Below are positions 51,985 through 61,361 of a DNA stretch of 64,000 bases, in pieces. This DNA is from an uncultured Bacilli bacterium (GTDB lineage Bacteria > Bacillota_I > Bacilli_A > RF39 > UBA660), in the NCBI GenBank assembly GCA_934167485.1, contig CAKPKL010000006.1:1-64000 (forward strand), in the 5' to 3' direction. Under the pieces are notes generated by a model. It did not search any database and was not told the DNA's origin. It was given only the letters and a program-made list of their open reading frames with translations. Position 1 is the first letter of the stretch. Each line of letters starts with the position of its first letter. The position numbers and the translations under genes were made by a program.

Positions 51985-52266
51985 CTATTTTACATCTTTT
52001 TCTTTTTCTAAAATAAAATATTTACAATCATAACTACATAATTCTTTTATATAATTATCTTTAAATTTAATATCATTTATTTTGTTGCACATTTTATTTA
52101 ACTTTGTACAAAAACCTTTAAGTCTTAACTTACCATAAGACCAATCACCTATTATATAATCATATGGCTCAAAATATTCTGTATACTTTTCTTTAAATGT
52201 ATCTGCATCAAAACCATCTTTATAATTTTCTATTAATTTATATTTTATATTATTTACTTCTATCAT
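51985..52266 (-). CDS. yutD: YutD-like protein
   Basis: 93 residues. PYDYIIGDWSYGKLRLKGF and the C-terminal CSYDCKYFILEKE are the YutD (DUF1027) pattern. Function unknown. The ATG overlaps the stop of the upstream glycosidase gene (ATGA), with AAGGTG just before. In B. subtilis yutD lies in the same general region as yunB. Confidence 0.88.
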   Translation of the reverse strand: MIEVNNIKYKLIENYKDGFDADTFKEKYTEYFEPYDYIIGDWSYGKLRLKGFCTKLNKMCNKINDIKFKDNYIKELCSYDCKYFILEKEKDVK

Positions 52267-53957
52267 TTGTACACCTTCTTAAACGAATAACTAATTTCTT
52301 TATATTTTGTTAAATTTGATGATGAATTCCAAGTCATATATCCACCATTTAGTCCATTATCATACAAAGCTTGTATTTGCTCTATTACTTTGTCTGAATC
52401 ATAAATTACACTTGGCTGTTTTACTGTATTATAAGTTTGAATCCAAGTCCTAACAACAGCTGGAGTTGGTATTACTTCTTGTTTTGATTTAACTTGTTTA
52501 CCCCATTCATTTAAAACTTTATATGGAACTGTCCAAACAACTTCTTTTATACCATATTCATGAGCATTAAAATGATCAGGATATGGCATACCACTTATTA
52601 CATCTGCTACATTTGAAATAGCTGGCCAAAACTGACCATAAGCAGTTACATAATTGGAAGCACTCTCACCAAATACATCTATTGAAACATATGCTCCTAC
52701 ATTATGTATCTCATCACATGCATACATAACAAAAGTCTGTAAGGCACTAGCTTTTTCTTCATCATAAGTATTATTTAAATTAATTTTCCCTGTGCGCTCT
52801 AATTTAGTTGTTCTATCAGGAAATCTTACATAATCAAATTGAATTTCATTAAACCCTATTTCTGTTACAGCTTCTTTTGCAAGTTCTACATTAAACTGCC
52901 AAACATTTCTATTAAAAGCACTTGGCCAATAAGATCCATTATGACTAAAAGGTTCCCCATTTGAATTCTTTATAGCGTCCTCTTTATTATCTTCAATATA
53001 ATAAGAATCTTTAAATGTAGTAATTCTTCCAATTACATATATACCTGCTTCTTTTGCTTTTTTCACATATGATTTATAAGCTTCATAATCATTTAGAGCG
53101 TGATTATAATTTGTAATAGAATATTCCTTCATAACTGGAGAATTGTATGCTGGTGATGTATTATCTTTTATATCTATTACAAAAGCATTTATATTATTGT
53201 TAAGTGCGAAATCTATATAAGCATCTATATCTTTAACAGCTGCACTATTAATATAAAGAGCTCTTACTTCATCTGGCATTACATTATCTTTAAATTTAGG
53301 CTTTTGATATGGATAATAATCTAAGAAAGTAGCATTCCCTCCACCTAAAGTATCTCCCATACCAGACATATATTCTAAAATTCCACCCTCATCATATAAT
53401 TTATCACTCAATTCTTTAGTATTAACTAAATACTTACCATAAACATATCCTTCTATATTGTTATATTTAATTTTATATCTATTAATACTACCATCACTAA
53501 GTACTTTATCAAATCCTATAATTTCAATTTCTTCTCCTTTTTTTATATAAGATAAAATTTTAGAAGAACTTGAATCTTTATATACAGTTACTGGCGTCCT
53601 AACATATAATTTTTTCTCTTTTATTATCTCATTTTCTTTATCAGTAATATTTTCTTTATTTATTAAATAAATCTTATTATTTAATTTTATTTTTTTATAA
53701 AATATATTATTATTTTCTTGTTCACTACTATAAACATCTACTTTACTACCTCTTATTATTTTATCAGTTTCTTTATAATTCTGATCATAAAGTAAAACTT
53801 CATTCTCATTACTAGAGATATAATAGGTATTTAGTCTATCTTTTGGTTTTACTAATTTTGGAATAAATAATAATAAGCCTATTATAAGTATTATCATAAA
53901 TACTATAATAAATAATAGTTTTACTTTCTTTTTTACTACTCTTTTTTCCTTAGCCAT
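52263..53957 (-). CDS. Membrane-anchored putative glycoside hydrolase (DUF4015) with SH3-like region
   Basis: 564 residues. One N-terminal helix (about 15-35) after a lysine/arginine-rich start, an SH3-like region (about 50-190), then the DUF4015 TIM-barrel-like domain (about 235-550): ALYINSAA, AFVIDIKDNT, VIGRITTFKDSY, EIQFDYVRFPDR, YVSIDVFGESASN, YMTWNSSSN. Family members are putative glycosidases. An external role at the wall or forespore is plausible given the sporulation neighbours. Start MAKEKR follows TTGGTGATAGT. Followed by yutD with overlap. Confidence 0.88.
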   Translation of the reverse strand: MAKEKRVVKKKVKLLFIIVFMIILIIGLLLFIPKLVKPKDRLNTYYISSNENEVLLYDQNYKETDKIIRGSKVDVYSSEQENNNIFYKKIKLNNKIYLINKENITDKENEIIKEKKLYVRTPVTVYKDSSSSKILSYIKKGEEIEIIGFDKVLSDGSINRYKIKYNNIEGYVYGKYLVNTKELSDKLYDEGGILEYMSGMGDTLGGGNATFLDYYPYQKPKFKDNVMPDEVRALYINSAAVKDIDAYIDFALNNNINAFVIDIKDNTSPAYNSPVMKEYSITNYNHALNDYEAYKSYVKKAKEAGIYVIGRITTFKDSYYIEDNKEDAIKNSNGEPFSHNGSYWPSAFNRNVWQFNVELAKEAVTEIGFNEIQFDYVRFPDRTTKLERTGKINLNNTYDEEKASALQTFVMYACDEIHNVGAYVSIDVFGESASNYVTAYGQFWPAISNVADVISGMPYPDHFNAHEYGIKEVVWTVPYKVLNEWGKQVKSKQEVIPTPAVVRTWIQTYNTVKQPSVIYDSDKVIEQIQALYDNGLNGGYMTWNSSSNLTKYKEISYSFKKVYK

Positions 53958-54009
53958 ACTATCACCAATAATAGTATAACACAAAATCATTATTTTTTAC
54001 TATATTTTA

Positions 54010-54765
54010 TCAATCATTAATACTTTTTGTTATACTAGGTGATGATAGATATCCATCAAAATAATAACTCGGTACATTACCTTCTATTACTTTCATTAAA
54101 ATTGGTATATCAACCTCTATAGTAGTATTATTTGATATAAATGGCAGTAATATTTTTACTTCTACTGTTACATTTATATTCACTTTAATTAAAGCATTAT
54201 TAATACCATACTCTTTAACATCTGTATTTATTCTACAAAAAATATTACCTACTAAACTAAGTCTCACAGGTATTTTAGGAAAAATATTATTAAGCAACAC
54301 ATTATCAAATATAACTCCACTTGGTACTTCATATATTATTCCTTTATTTAATTTTTTCTTATTACTTAATAAAGAACTATTTAGTTTTAATTTATCTACA
54401 TTACCACTTTCTAAATACTCTAAATTTTGTTCTATTAACTTAGTAGATGATACCAATACATCATTTACTAAAGACATATTAAAATCTATATTTTTAATAT
54501 TACCTGTAGAATCTTTATTAGTAATAATTAAATCATTAATATTTTTATATTTTGATATATTTTCAGATACAGTACTACTTATTACATTAGAAACTATTTT
54601 ATTTGCTTCTATTTTAGAATAACTATCTATATGAGGTATAGCTTTTTCATTAAATATTTTTAATATATAAATAATAGCTATAATAAGTAAAACTAAAATT
54701 ATTATTATTTTATTTATTATATTATTTTTTTTTACTTTTCTTTTTTTTAAATGCATTCTATTCAT
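54010..54765 (-). CDS. yunB: YunB-like sporulation protein
   Basis: 251 residues. Basic N-terminus and one membrane helix (about 18-40), then the conserved YunB external domain: EANKIVSNVISSTV, FPKIPVRLSLVGNIFCRI, KEYGINNALIKVNINVTVEV and PSYYFDG. In B. subtilis yunB is expressed in the mother cell under sigma-E and is needed for full sporulation, mechanism not known. Divergent from the CBS gene. Confidence 0.9.
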   Translation of the reverse strand: MNRMHLKKRKVKKNNIINKIIIILVLLIIAIIYILKIFNEKAIPHIDSYSKIEANKIVSNVISSTVSENISKYKNINDLIITNKDSTGNIKNIDFNMSLVNDVLVSSTKLIEQNLEYLESGNVDKLKLNSSLLSNKKKLNKGIIYEVPSGVIFDNVLLNNIFPKIPVRLSLVGNIFCRINTDVKEYGINNALIKVNINVTVEVKILLPFISNNTTIEVDIPILMKVIEGNVPSYYFDGYLSSPSITKSIND

Positions 54766-54820
54766 ACTAAAATATATGAATAATATATTAAATTTAGGAA
54801 AAAATATATGTGGTGATGAT

Positions 54821-55270
54821 ATGATAAAAGATATAATGAGTTATAAAATTATAAGTGGTAATACAGACGATTCATTTAAGGATATAGCAAGCCTTATGAA
54901 AAAAAATAATATAGGTTTTATACCAATAAAAAAGAATAATGATTTTGTGGGTGTTATTACAGATAGAGATATATGTCTAGCTATTTCTAATTTAAATAAT
55001 ATAAATGATAGTATTAAATCTTATATAACAAATAATATAGTATATACAGATATAAATGATAGTATAAAAAGCGCTTTAGATACTATGTCAAAATATAAAG
55101 TTAAAAGATTACTAGTAAAAGATAATAATGAAATTGTTGGTGTGTTATCACTATCTGATATATTAAACTACACAAGTTATCCTAGTATAATTAATACATA
55201 TAAAACTATATTTTATATACATGATAATACAGATAGAATACATACTGAAATTGATGAATTTTATTTATAA
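54821..55270 (+). CDS. CBS-pair protein
   Basis: 149 residues with two CBS domains: MKKNNIGFIPIKKNNDFVGV, followed by TDRDI, and MSKYKVKRLLVKDNNEIVGV, then LSLSDIL. CBS pairs bind adenine nucleotides and regulate partners. ATG at 54821 follows TGTGGTGATGAT, a better start than one 15 codons earlier. The C-terminal 25 residues are an extra tail. One of few plus-strand genes; divergent from yunB. Confidence 0.9.
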   Translation: MIKDIMSYKIISGNTDDSFKDIASLMKKNNIGFIPIKKNNDFVGVITDRDICLAISNLNNINDSIKSYITNNIVYTDINDSIKSALDTMSKYKVKRLLVKDNNEIVGVLSLSDILNYTSYPSIINTYKTIFYIHDNTDRIHTEIDEFYL

Positions 55271-55302
55271 AAAGGTACTATCTTAAATAAGTATCTTTTT
55301 TT
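55271..55302 (+). terminator. Terminator of the CBS gene
   Basis: Stem AAAGGTACT/AGTATCTTT (one G-U pair) with a ten-base loop, then a T run. Confidence 0.7.
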
Positions 55303-55303
55303 A

Positions 55304-55333
55304 ACAAAAAAACTTCTTAAAACTAAGAAGTTT
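55304..55333 (-). terminator. Terminator of the RDD/zinc-ribbon operon
   Basis: Stem AACTTCTTA/TAAGAAGTT with loop GTTT, then a T run on the minus strand. Confidence 0.8.
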
Positions 55334-57005
55334 AATTCATATTATTCATCTCAAGTACTCCAGTTTCACCAGTCTCTTTAATATAATAAAGTTTTAACCA
55401 GCTTCCCATTGAACCAAAGTCTTTAGATTTATCTTGAATTGTTAAATAAATACCATATTTACCATCTACAGTATTCCATCCAGAATTCATATAATGAAAT
55501 GTGTATTTGTTATTATCCCATTCCTCATCAAAAGTAGCAAGTATTTTATCATTAAAATCAACTATACTTAAATGTTTTTTATTCAATACAACAACAAAAT
55601 CATCATAAAGATACATTACACTATCATAGTTAGAACTTTTTAATTTTAAATTTAAATTATTATCGTATACACTAAATCTTTTACCGCTACTTACAATAAT
55701 GCTATTTTTAGATATTTTATAATTTTTAATATCTTCATCTTTAAATAATTCTTTTCCATTATTATTATATAATTTTATATTACCAGTTTCTTTATTAATT
55801 GTAGATATATATAAATTTTTACCTTCACTATCTTCTATTATAGAAGATAATGTATCATTTATAGTATAACTAACATTACCTGTTTTTAAATTAACAAAAT
55901 TATATTTATCATTATCAACAAATACAGCATATCCATATTTATAAATAAGTGATATATCCATAAATGATTGACTACTTAATAAATATCCTTTATTACTTTT
56001 TAAAGTTTTATTTGTAAGTAAAGAATAAATATAAGTATTACCATCTTTTTTATATACTATACCATATAATTTTTTTATGTAATTTAATGTATATGAGTAT
56101 GGATTATCAATGTTTTCTACCTCAAATGGACCAAATTCTAAAGAATTATTTACATAATTATATAAATAATATTCTTGGTTTTCTTTTATTATTGCATAAT
56201 TATCAAAAGCTGTTACATACTGACAATCTTCACTTATACAAGTAACACTTCCCACTTGTTCTCCATCAGTTGTAGAGTATTCATAATAACCATAAGAATT
56301 CAATACATTTTTTAAAATATTAATTGTTTTACCTATCTTTTCTTCTTCTTGTTTTTTTCCATAAGTAAATTTAATTGTTTTGTTATTTATTTTACAATTA
56401 TTTAAATATATTGAACCATCTTTATAAATATCGTGAGTATTACAAATAACTTCATATTTTTTAAATTTTATTAAATCTATTATTTGTTGCCAAGTCGGTG
56501 TTTCATCATGTTCTTTTATATAATCATTTACTATTTTTTTAGTATAATCTCCATAATCATTTAATACTTTTTTATAATCTATTACTTCTTCTTGTTCCTT
56601 ATTATTACCATTTAATAGTAAACAAGTAATAATTATTCCTATAATTAAAACTCCAACTATTATAGAAATAATTATAATTAATTTTTTATTCTTCTTTTTG
56701 CTATGTTTGTCTTCTAAAGTTGGTTCCTCTTTTGGAACTTCTACAGTCTTTTCCTCTGATATTTCTTGTTTTACATCCTCTTCTGGAGTAATTATCTCTT
56801 CATTTTCTAATTCTTGTTCTACTAAATTAGTTAAATCAGTTAGTTCCTTTGTTTGTTCTAATTCATTTAATTTTTTATTTTCATTTATTAATTCTTCCAA
56901 TTCTTCAACTTTACTTTTAGAAGATTCTTTTTTTAATTCCTTTTTACATGACTCGCAAAATATTTCATTCTCATCTATATTAACACCACATCTTTTACAC
57001 TTCAT
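55332..57005 (-). CDS. Zinc-ribbon membrane protein with large external domain
   Basis: 557 residues. N-terminal zinc ribbon (CKRC/CESC, about 3-20), a highly acidic coiled linker rich in Glu and Leu (about 25-95), one membrane helix (about 108-130), then an external ~420-residue domain with repeated short beta-like segments (YYLYNYV, FVNLKTGNV, FSVYDNNL), perhaps a beta-propeller. No catalytic motif seen. The gene overlaps the RDD gene by 11 bases and has AAAAGGGGAGAAGG before its ATG. Third protein of this ribbon-helix-external layout in the window. Confidence 0.83.
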   Translation of the reverse strand: MKCKRCGVNIDENEIFCESCKKELKKESSKSKVEELEELINENKKLNELEQTKELTDLTNLVEQELENEEIITPEEDVKQEISEEKTVEVPKEEPTLEDKHSKKKNKKLIIIISIIVGVLIIGIIITCLLLNGNNKEQEEVIDYKKVLNDYGDYTKKIVNDYIKEHDETPTWQQIIDLIKFKKYEVICNTHDIYKDGSIYLNNCKINNKTIKFTYGKKQEEEKIGKTINILKNVLNSYGYYEYSTTDGEQVGSVTCISEDCQYVTAFDNYAIIKENQEYYLYNYVNNSLEFGPFEVENIDNPYSYTLNYIKKLYGIVYKKDGNTYIYSLLTNKTLKSNKGYLLSSQSFMDISLIYKYGYAVFVDNDKYNFVNLKTGNVSYTINDTLSSIIEDSEGKNLYISTINKETGNIKLYNNNGKELFKDEDIKNYKISKNSIIVSSGKRFSVYDNNLNLKLKSSNYDSVMYLYDDFVVVLNKKHLSIVDFNDKILATFDEEWDNNKYTFHYMNSGWNTVDGKYGIYLTIQDKSKDFGSMGSWLKLYYIKETGETGVLEMNNMN

Positions 57006-57747
57006 GATCCTTCTCCCCTTTTATTTCAACAACTCTAGTTTGAGCAGCATAATCGTGTAAACCTCTATTATCTTTAGTAAATGCCATCATAAATATTATG
57101 GAAACCTCTATCGCATATGTTATAACATACATTATATTGGAATATATTATAAAATTATTTTTAGAAAGTATTAACATAAATATTATATTTAAAATATTTA
57201 CAAATACTTCATTTACAATTAAACTTCTAACAAAATAATTTAATATATTTAATTTTTTATTACCATTTGGTACTACTTTTAATTTCATTATTTTTTTACC
57301 TAGTGTATTACCAACATAAAATTGAATAACAACAAAATATAAAAGAAAACTCATAATTCTTATAATTCCAGGTATTATAGAATATTTTGATAACTTATAA
57401 CTATAATCTTCTTGAGTATCTTTAAAATCATCATTAATTTTTCCAATGAATTCTTCATAGTTATCTTTATCTATTTCTTTAATATCACTAAAATATTTCT
57501 TATAACTTGGATAAGTATTAACCAATTCTTTTATTTCTTTTTCATTTAATGTTTCATCTTTATATTTTTTTTCTATGTCACTTATAAAATCCTCATAAGC
57601 AGTGTATTTTTCTTCATACTCTTTATAAGTTTTTTTGTACTTATTATAATCCTTATTTATGTAAGAATTATTTGATATTAATGTAGATATAGAAATAACT
57701 AAAACTATGTCTATTAAATATGCGATTATTCTTTTAAATATTTTCAT
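56995..57747 (-). CDS. RDD-family membrane protein
   Basis: 250 residues. FKRIIAYLIDIV at the N-terminus, GNTLGKKIMKLKVV in the middle and RGLHDYAAQTRVV at the end are the RDD signatures. About four membrane helices; between the first and second lies a long charged loop (about 35-120) of Lys, Glu and Tyr, longer than usual. The start MKIFKRI follows ATAGGAGAGA. It is paired with the zinc-ribbon protein gene; RDD proteins are thought to transport small molecules or ions. Confidence 0.88.
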   Translation of the reverse strand: MKIFKRIIAYLIDIVLVISISTLISNNSYINKDYNKYKKTYKEYEEKYTAYEDFISDIEKKYKDETLNEKEIKELVNTYPSYKKYFSDIKEIDKDNYEEFIGKINDDFKDTQEDYSYKLSKYSIIPGIIRIMSFLLYFVVIQFYVGNTLGKKIMKLKVVPNGNKKLNILNYFVRSLIVNEVFVNILNIIFMLILSKNNFIIYSNIMYVITYAIEVSIIFMMAFTKDNRGLHDYAAQTRVVEIKGEKDHEV

Positions 57748-57803
57748 AAAATCTCTCCTATTCAATTTAATTATAACATATTAATTTAGAAAATAGAATA
57801 GTA

Positions 57804-58895
57804 TTAATTTTCATATCTTGATATATTTAATATTATACCTATACTTGTCATTGTTATAAGCAAACTAGACCCACCGTAACTTAAAAACGGAAGTGTTACT
57901 CCTGTAACAGGAATAAGACCTACTACTACACTTAAATTAAGTATTGCTTGAAATATTAATCCAAACGTTATTCCAAAAGATAAATACTTTCCAAATAAGT
58001 CATTACACTTCATACTTATCTTTAAACAGTTGTAAAAAATTAATATAAATAATAAAGATATTATAACTATACCTAAAAAACCAAATTCTTCTGAAATTAT
58101 TGAAAATATAAAATCTGTTTGTGGTTCTGGTAAATAAAAATGTTTTTGTATTGAATTTCCAAATCCAAGACCAAACAATCCACCTGGACCTATACTATAT
58201 AGCGATTGAATTATTTGAAAACCACTACCCAAAGGATCACTCCAAGGATCTAAAAATGATAATATTCTTTTTAATCTATAGGGTGCCACTACTATAAGTC
58301 CTACGACACCAATAAGTCCAACCATTCCAAATTTAAGAAATATTTTAATATCAAGTCCTGCTACAAATAAAATTCCAATAATTGTCATAACAAGAATTGT
58401 TCCTGTACCAAAGTCTGGTTGTAACATAATAATTCCAAAAATTAAGAGTGTTATCAAAAGGATTGGTAAAACCCCTTTCTTAAAATGTTTCATACTATTT
58501 GGATTATTAGAAAGATATTTGCTAGTGAAAATAATTAATCCAAGTTTAGCAAATTCACTAGGTTGTATACCAAAAGATCCTATACCAAACCAACTACGTG
58601 AACCATTTCTAACAGTACCAACTCCAGGTATTAAAACGAGTATTAGTAAAGAGATACAAATAATTAATATCTTATTTGAATATTTAAAATATTTCTTATA
58701 ATCAATTCTACTTATAAAAATCATTAAAAATATACCTATAAAGAAAAATAATAATTGATTTTTTAGATATTTATATGGATCATTATATTTATATTCAGCC
58801 CATATATATGATGATGAATATATCATTATAACGCCAAATAAAGATATTACTATTACACTTATAAATAAAGTTAATTCTATTTTTTTATTTTTCAT
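57804..58895 (-). CDS. ftsW: SEDS peptidoglycan polymerase, FtsW/SpoVE type
   Basis: 363 residues, about ten membrane helices. The SEDS hallmarks are present: GIGSFGIQPSEFAKL, LQPDFGTG, DPWSDPLGSGFQIIQSLYS, EEFGFLG and IPVTGVTLPFLSYGGSSL. It polymerises glycan strands at the septum or cortex together with a class B PBP. No dedicated division or cortex partner lies beside it, so FtsW and SpoVE cannot be separated. The start follows TAGGTGAT. Confidence 0.92.
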   Translation of the reverse strand: MKNKKIELTLFISVIVISLFGVIMIYSSSYIWAEYKYNDPYKYLKNQLLFFFIGIFLMIFISRIDYKKYFKYSNKILIICISLLILVLIPGVGTVRNGSRSWFGIGSFGIQPSEFAKLGLIIFTSKYLSNNPNSMKHFKKGVLPILLITLLIFGIIMLQPDFGTGTILVMTIIGILFVAGLDIKIFLKFGMVGLIGVVGLIVVAPYRLKRILSFLDPWSDPLGSGFQIIQSLYSIGPGGLFGLGFGNSIQKHFYLPEPQTDFIFSIISEEFGFLGIVIISLLFILIFYNCLKISMKCNDLFGKYLSFGITFGLIFQAILNLSVVVGLIPVTGVTLPFLSYGGSSLLITMTSIGIILNISRYEN

Positions 58896-58940
58896 TATAG
58901 TATCACCTATATAATTTTATTGTAAATTTTATAAAATATT

Positions 58941-58964
58941 AAAAAAGACTGAAATATCAGTCTT
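58941..58964 (-). terminator. Terminator of the prepilin-BspA gene
   Basis: Stem AAGACTGA/TCAGTCTT, loop TATT, then a T run on the minus strand; the stem touches the stop codon. Confidence 0.85.
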
Positions 58965-60640
58965 CATCCTATTGTTACTGTTACATCTGTAATACTTGCG
59001 TCTAGAAGTCGTGCTTCTATAAATGTTTTTGCTGTTTCATCTTTTACTATAATACTTGTTACTCCACTTAAATTAAACATATATTCGAAAATTGTTACTT
59101 TAGTAAAATCTGCTTTATTTATATTTATTGTATTTAGATTTTCTGTATTATCAAACATATAGCTTATATCTGTTACTTTTGATGTATCGAAATTACTTAA
59201 ATTCAAACTTTGAATATTTGAACATTCACTAAACATAGCTTTCATATTTGTTACATTACTTGTATTAAAATTATTTAAATTTAAAGTTTGCAAATTTGAA
59301 CATTTATTAAACATTAAGCTCATATCTATTACTTTTGATGTTTTAAAATTACTTAAATCTAGGGTTTGTAAATTTTCACAATGTTGAAACATTGCATACA
59401 TATTTATTACATTTGAAGTATCAAAATTATTTAAATTTATACTCTCAAGCTTTGTACAATTATTAAACATAAAACGCATATCTTCTACTTTTGATGTGTT
59501 AAAGTTACTTAAATCTAAAGTTTGTAAATTTTCACAATGTTGAAACATTGCATACATATTAGTCACATTTGCTGTATCAAAACTATTTAATTCTAAATTT
59601 TTTAATTTTTTACATTCACTAAACATATATTGCATAGTTGTTACACTTATCGTATTAAAATTATTTATATTTAAAAATTCTAGATTGTAACATTTATTAA
59701 ACATAAAACGCATATCTTCTACCTTAACTGTATTAAATTTGCTTAAATCTAATGTTTCTAGTTTTTCACAAGATTGAAACATTACTCTCATTGTTGTAAC
59801 TTTAGATGTATCAAAACTGCTTAAATTTAAATTTTGTAAACTTAAACAATTATTAAACATAGCCTCCATTGTAGTCACATTTGTTGTATTAAAGCCACTT
59901 AAATCTAAATTTAGTAATTTTTCACATCTTTGAAACATTCCTGCTAGATTTGTTACATTACTGGTATCCATATTACTTAAATCCATGCTTATTACATTTT
60001 TATAATAATTAAATAATTTAGTAGAGTTTGGATTGGCTTTTACTCCTCCATCTTGTCCTATATATAATTCATATAATCCGTTACTATCTTCATCTTTATA
60101 CCATGCCATTATACTTCCATTTTGATTCTCTGATACATCAAAACTTCCTATTACATCACTAGGCACTTCATTTGTTGATACTGTTATTATTTTTTCTACT
60201 TGTGATTTTGTTATTTCACTATTAAATACTTTTTGAGTCTCCCCATTTGTTGTATCTACTACCATTAAATAATCTATTGGTACTATACAGTTCTCATCTT
60301 TACTTTGTGTTATTTTATTTGAATCATATGCCTTCACATAACACTTATTATTATATTTTAATGCAAGCGCTACTTCTCCATTTTTATTTACATATATTGC
60401 TCCATTATCTGGCTTTGTTCCTTTTATTTTATCTATTACTTTATCATATAAATTACCTGTTGCTTCATTTGTTGTTGCATACATCTCTGCCATATCTACT
60501 AGACTATTTATACTTTGAATATTTGCTGATTCTTTACTATCTTCTATTATATCTAACACTATTGGTGTTGCGATTAATGCAATTATAGCTAGTATTACTA
60601 TGACTGCCAAAAGTTCTATTAATGTAAATCCTTTTTTCAT
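58964..60640 (-). CDS. Prepilin leader fused to BspA-type leucine-rich repeats
   Basis: 558 residues. MKKGFTLIELLAVIVILAII is a classical prepilin leader, with the cleavage site after the Gly of KGFTLIE. A pilin-like segment (about 30-200) precedes roughly 13 BspA/DUF285 repeats (about 213-535) of 23-27 residues, LDLSNFNTSKVxxMxxMFxxC. BspA proteins of gut bacteria and trichomonads mediate adhesion or binding. The combination suggests a surface or filament-displayed adhesin assembled by a type IV-like system, though no secretion genes lie nearby. RBS GTGGGA. Confidence 0.92.
   Translation of the reverse strand: MKKGFTLIELLAVIVILAIIALIATPIVLDIIEDSKESANIQSINSLVDMAEMYATTNEATGNLYDKVIDKIKGTKPDNGAIYVNKNGEVALALKYNNKCYVKAYDSNKITQSKDENCIVPIDYLMVVDTTNGETQKVFNSEITKSQVEKIITVSTNEVPSDVIGSFDVSENQNGSIMAWYKDEDSNGLYELYIGQDGGVKANPNSTKLFNYYKNVISMDLSNMDTSNVTNLAGMFQRCEKLLNLDLSGFNTTNVTTMEAMFNNCLSLQNLNLSSFDTSKVTTMRVMFQSCEKLETLDLSKFNTVKVEDMRFMFNKCYNLEFLNINNFNTISVTTMQYMFSECKKLKNLELNSFDTANVTNMYAMFQHCENLQTLDLSNFNTSKVEDMRFMFNNCTKLESINLNNFDTSNVINMYAMFQHCENLQTLDLSNFKTSKVIDMSLMFNKCSNLQTLNLNNFNTSNVTNMKAMFSECSNIQSLNLSNFDTSKVTDISYMFDNTENLNTININKADFTKVTIFEYMFNLSGVTSIIVKDETAKTFIEARLLDASITDVTVTIG
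59090..60004. repeat. BspA-type repeat array with a homogenised block
   Basis: Protein repeats of about 69-81 bases, diverged as usual. A 41-base stretch is identical at 59364-59404 and 59520-59560, 156 bases apart (two repeat units), showing recent duplication or gene conversion inside the array. Confidence 0.85.
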
Positions 60641-60680
60641 TTGATTCCCACTTTCTTACTTTAACTATTACAATTATACT

Positions 60681-60704
60681 AAAAAAAGATTGATTAATCA
60701 ATCT
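60681..60704 (-). terminator. Terminator of the dnaG-rpoD-trmK operon
   Basis: Palindrome AGATTGATTAATCAATCT (60687-60704) followed by six T on the minus strand. Confidence 0.8.
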
Positions 60705-60710
60705 ATTATT

Positions 60711-61361
60711 TTAGAAATCTATTTTTATATCTAACAATTTCAATCTTAATATTAATAATATATATTTAAATTTTATATTTAATTTTTTTATGGATATTTG
60801 TTTAATTATTTTTTTATATTTATTGATAATATATTTTTTATATTGAATATTATATTTTAATATAGGACCAAAAATATAATCATTTTCATTATATTTCTTA
60901 TATCCTTTTTTAAATTTTATTATTATATAAGGTTTACCTTTATCAATTATAAATATTTCACTATCTATAAAATAACCTAAACTAACTACCTCTCTTCTTA
61001 ATATATCAATATCATTGTTTGAAGATATAATAAGTGTATTACTTAGTTTATTAGTTTTTAAAATATCTAATATTGTATGTGTTCCCATACCACATATTAC
61101 TATATTATCTTTTTTGTTAACTTTAATATCAGTAAGTCCATCTGTAAGTTTTACTTCTATTTTATCAGTCAAATTATGCTTTTCAATATTTTTTATTGCA
61201 CTATTTAATGCATTTTCATTTATATCTGTAGCAATACATTTATTTTCATTATTTAAAGTTAAATATATATCCAAATATGCATGATCACATCCAACATCTA
61301 TAACTTTTCTTCCAACATCTACTAAAGTAGCTACAGCCTGTAATCTTTTTGATAAGTTCAT
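60711..61361 (-). CDS. trmK: TrmK, tRNA (adenine-22-N1)-methyltransferase
   Basis: 216 residues. SAM-binding VIDVGCDHAYLDIYL (about 20-34), ATDINENALNSA and NIVICGMGTHTILDIL are as in YqfN/TrmK. The C-terminus is a lysine/isoleucine-rich coiled coil. It begins one base inside the rpoD stop (TAATG), as the sigA-yqfN order of Bacillus. Confidence 0.92.
   Translation of the reverse strand: MNLSKRLQAVATLVDVGRKVIDVGCDHAYLDIYLTLNNENKCIATDINENALNSAIKNIEKHNLTDKIEVKLTDGLTDIKVNKKDNIVICGMGTHTILDILKTNKLSNTLIISSNNDIDILRREVVSLGYFIDSEIFIIDKGKPYIIIKFKKGYKKYNENDYIFGPILKYNIQYKKYIINKYKKIIKQISIKKLNIKFKYILLILRLKLLDIKIDF

Noticed and set aside
59090..60004. CRISPR-like periodic repeats
   Set aside because: The repeats are diverged, lie in an open frame and encode BspA leucine-rich repeats; there are no unique spacers or cas genes.
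60247..60588. A 113-residue plus-strand Leu/Tyr-rich frame
   Set aside because: It is the antisense of the prepilin-BspA gene; such Leu/Tyr/His-rich shadows are common opposite AT-rich genes here.
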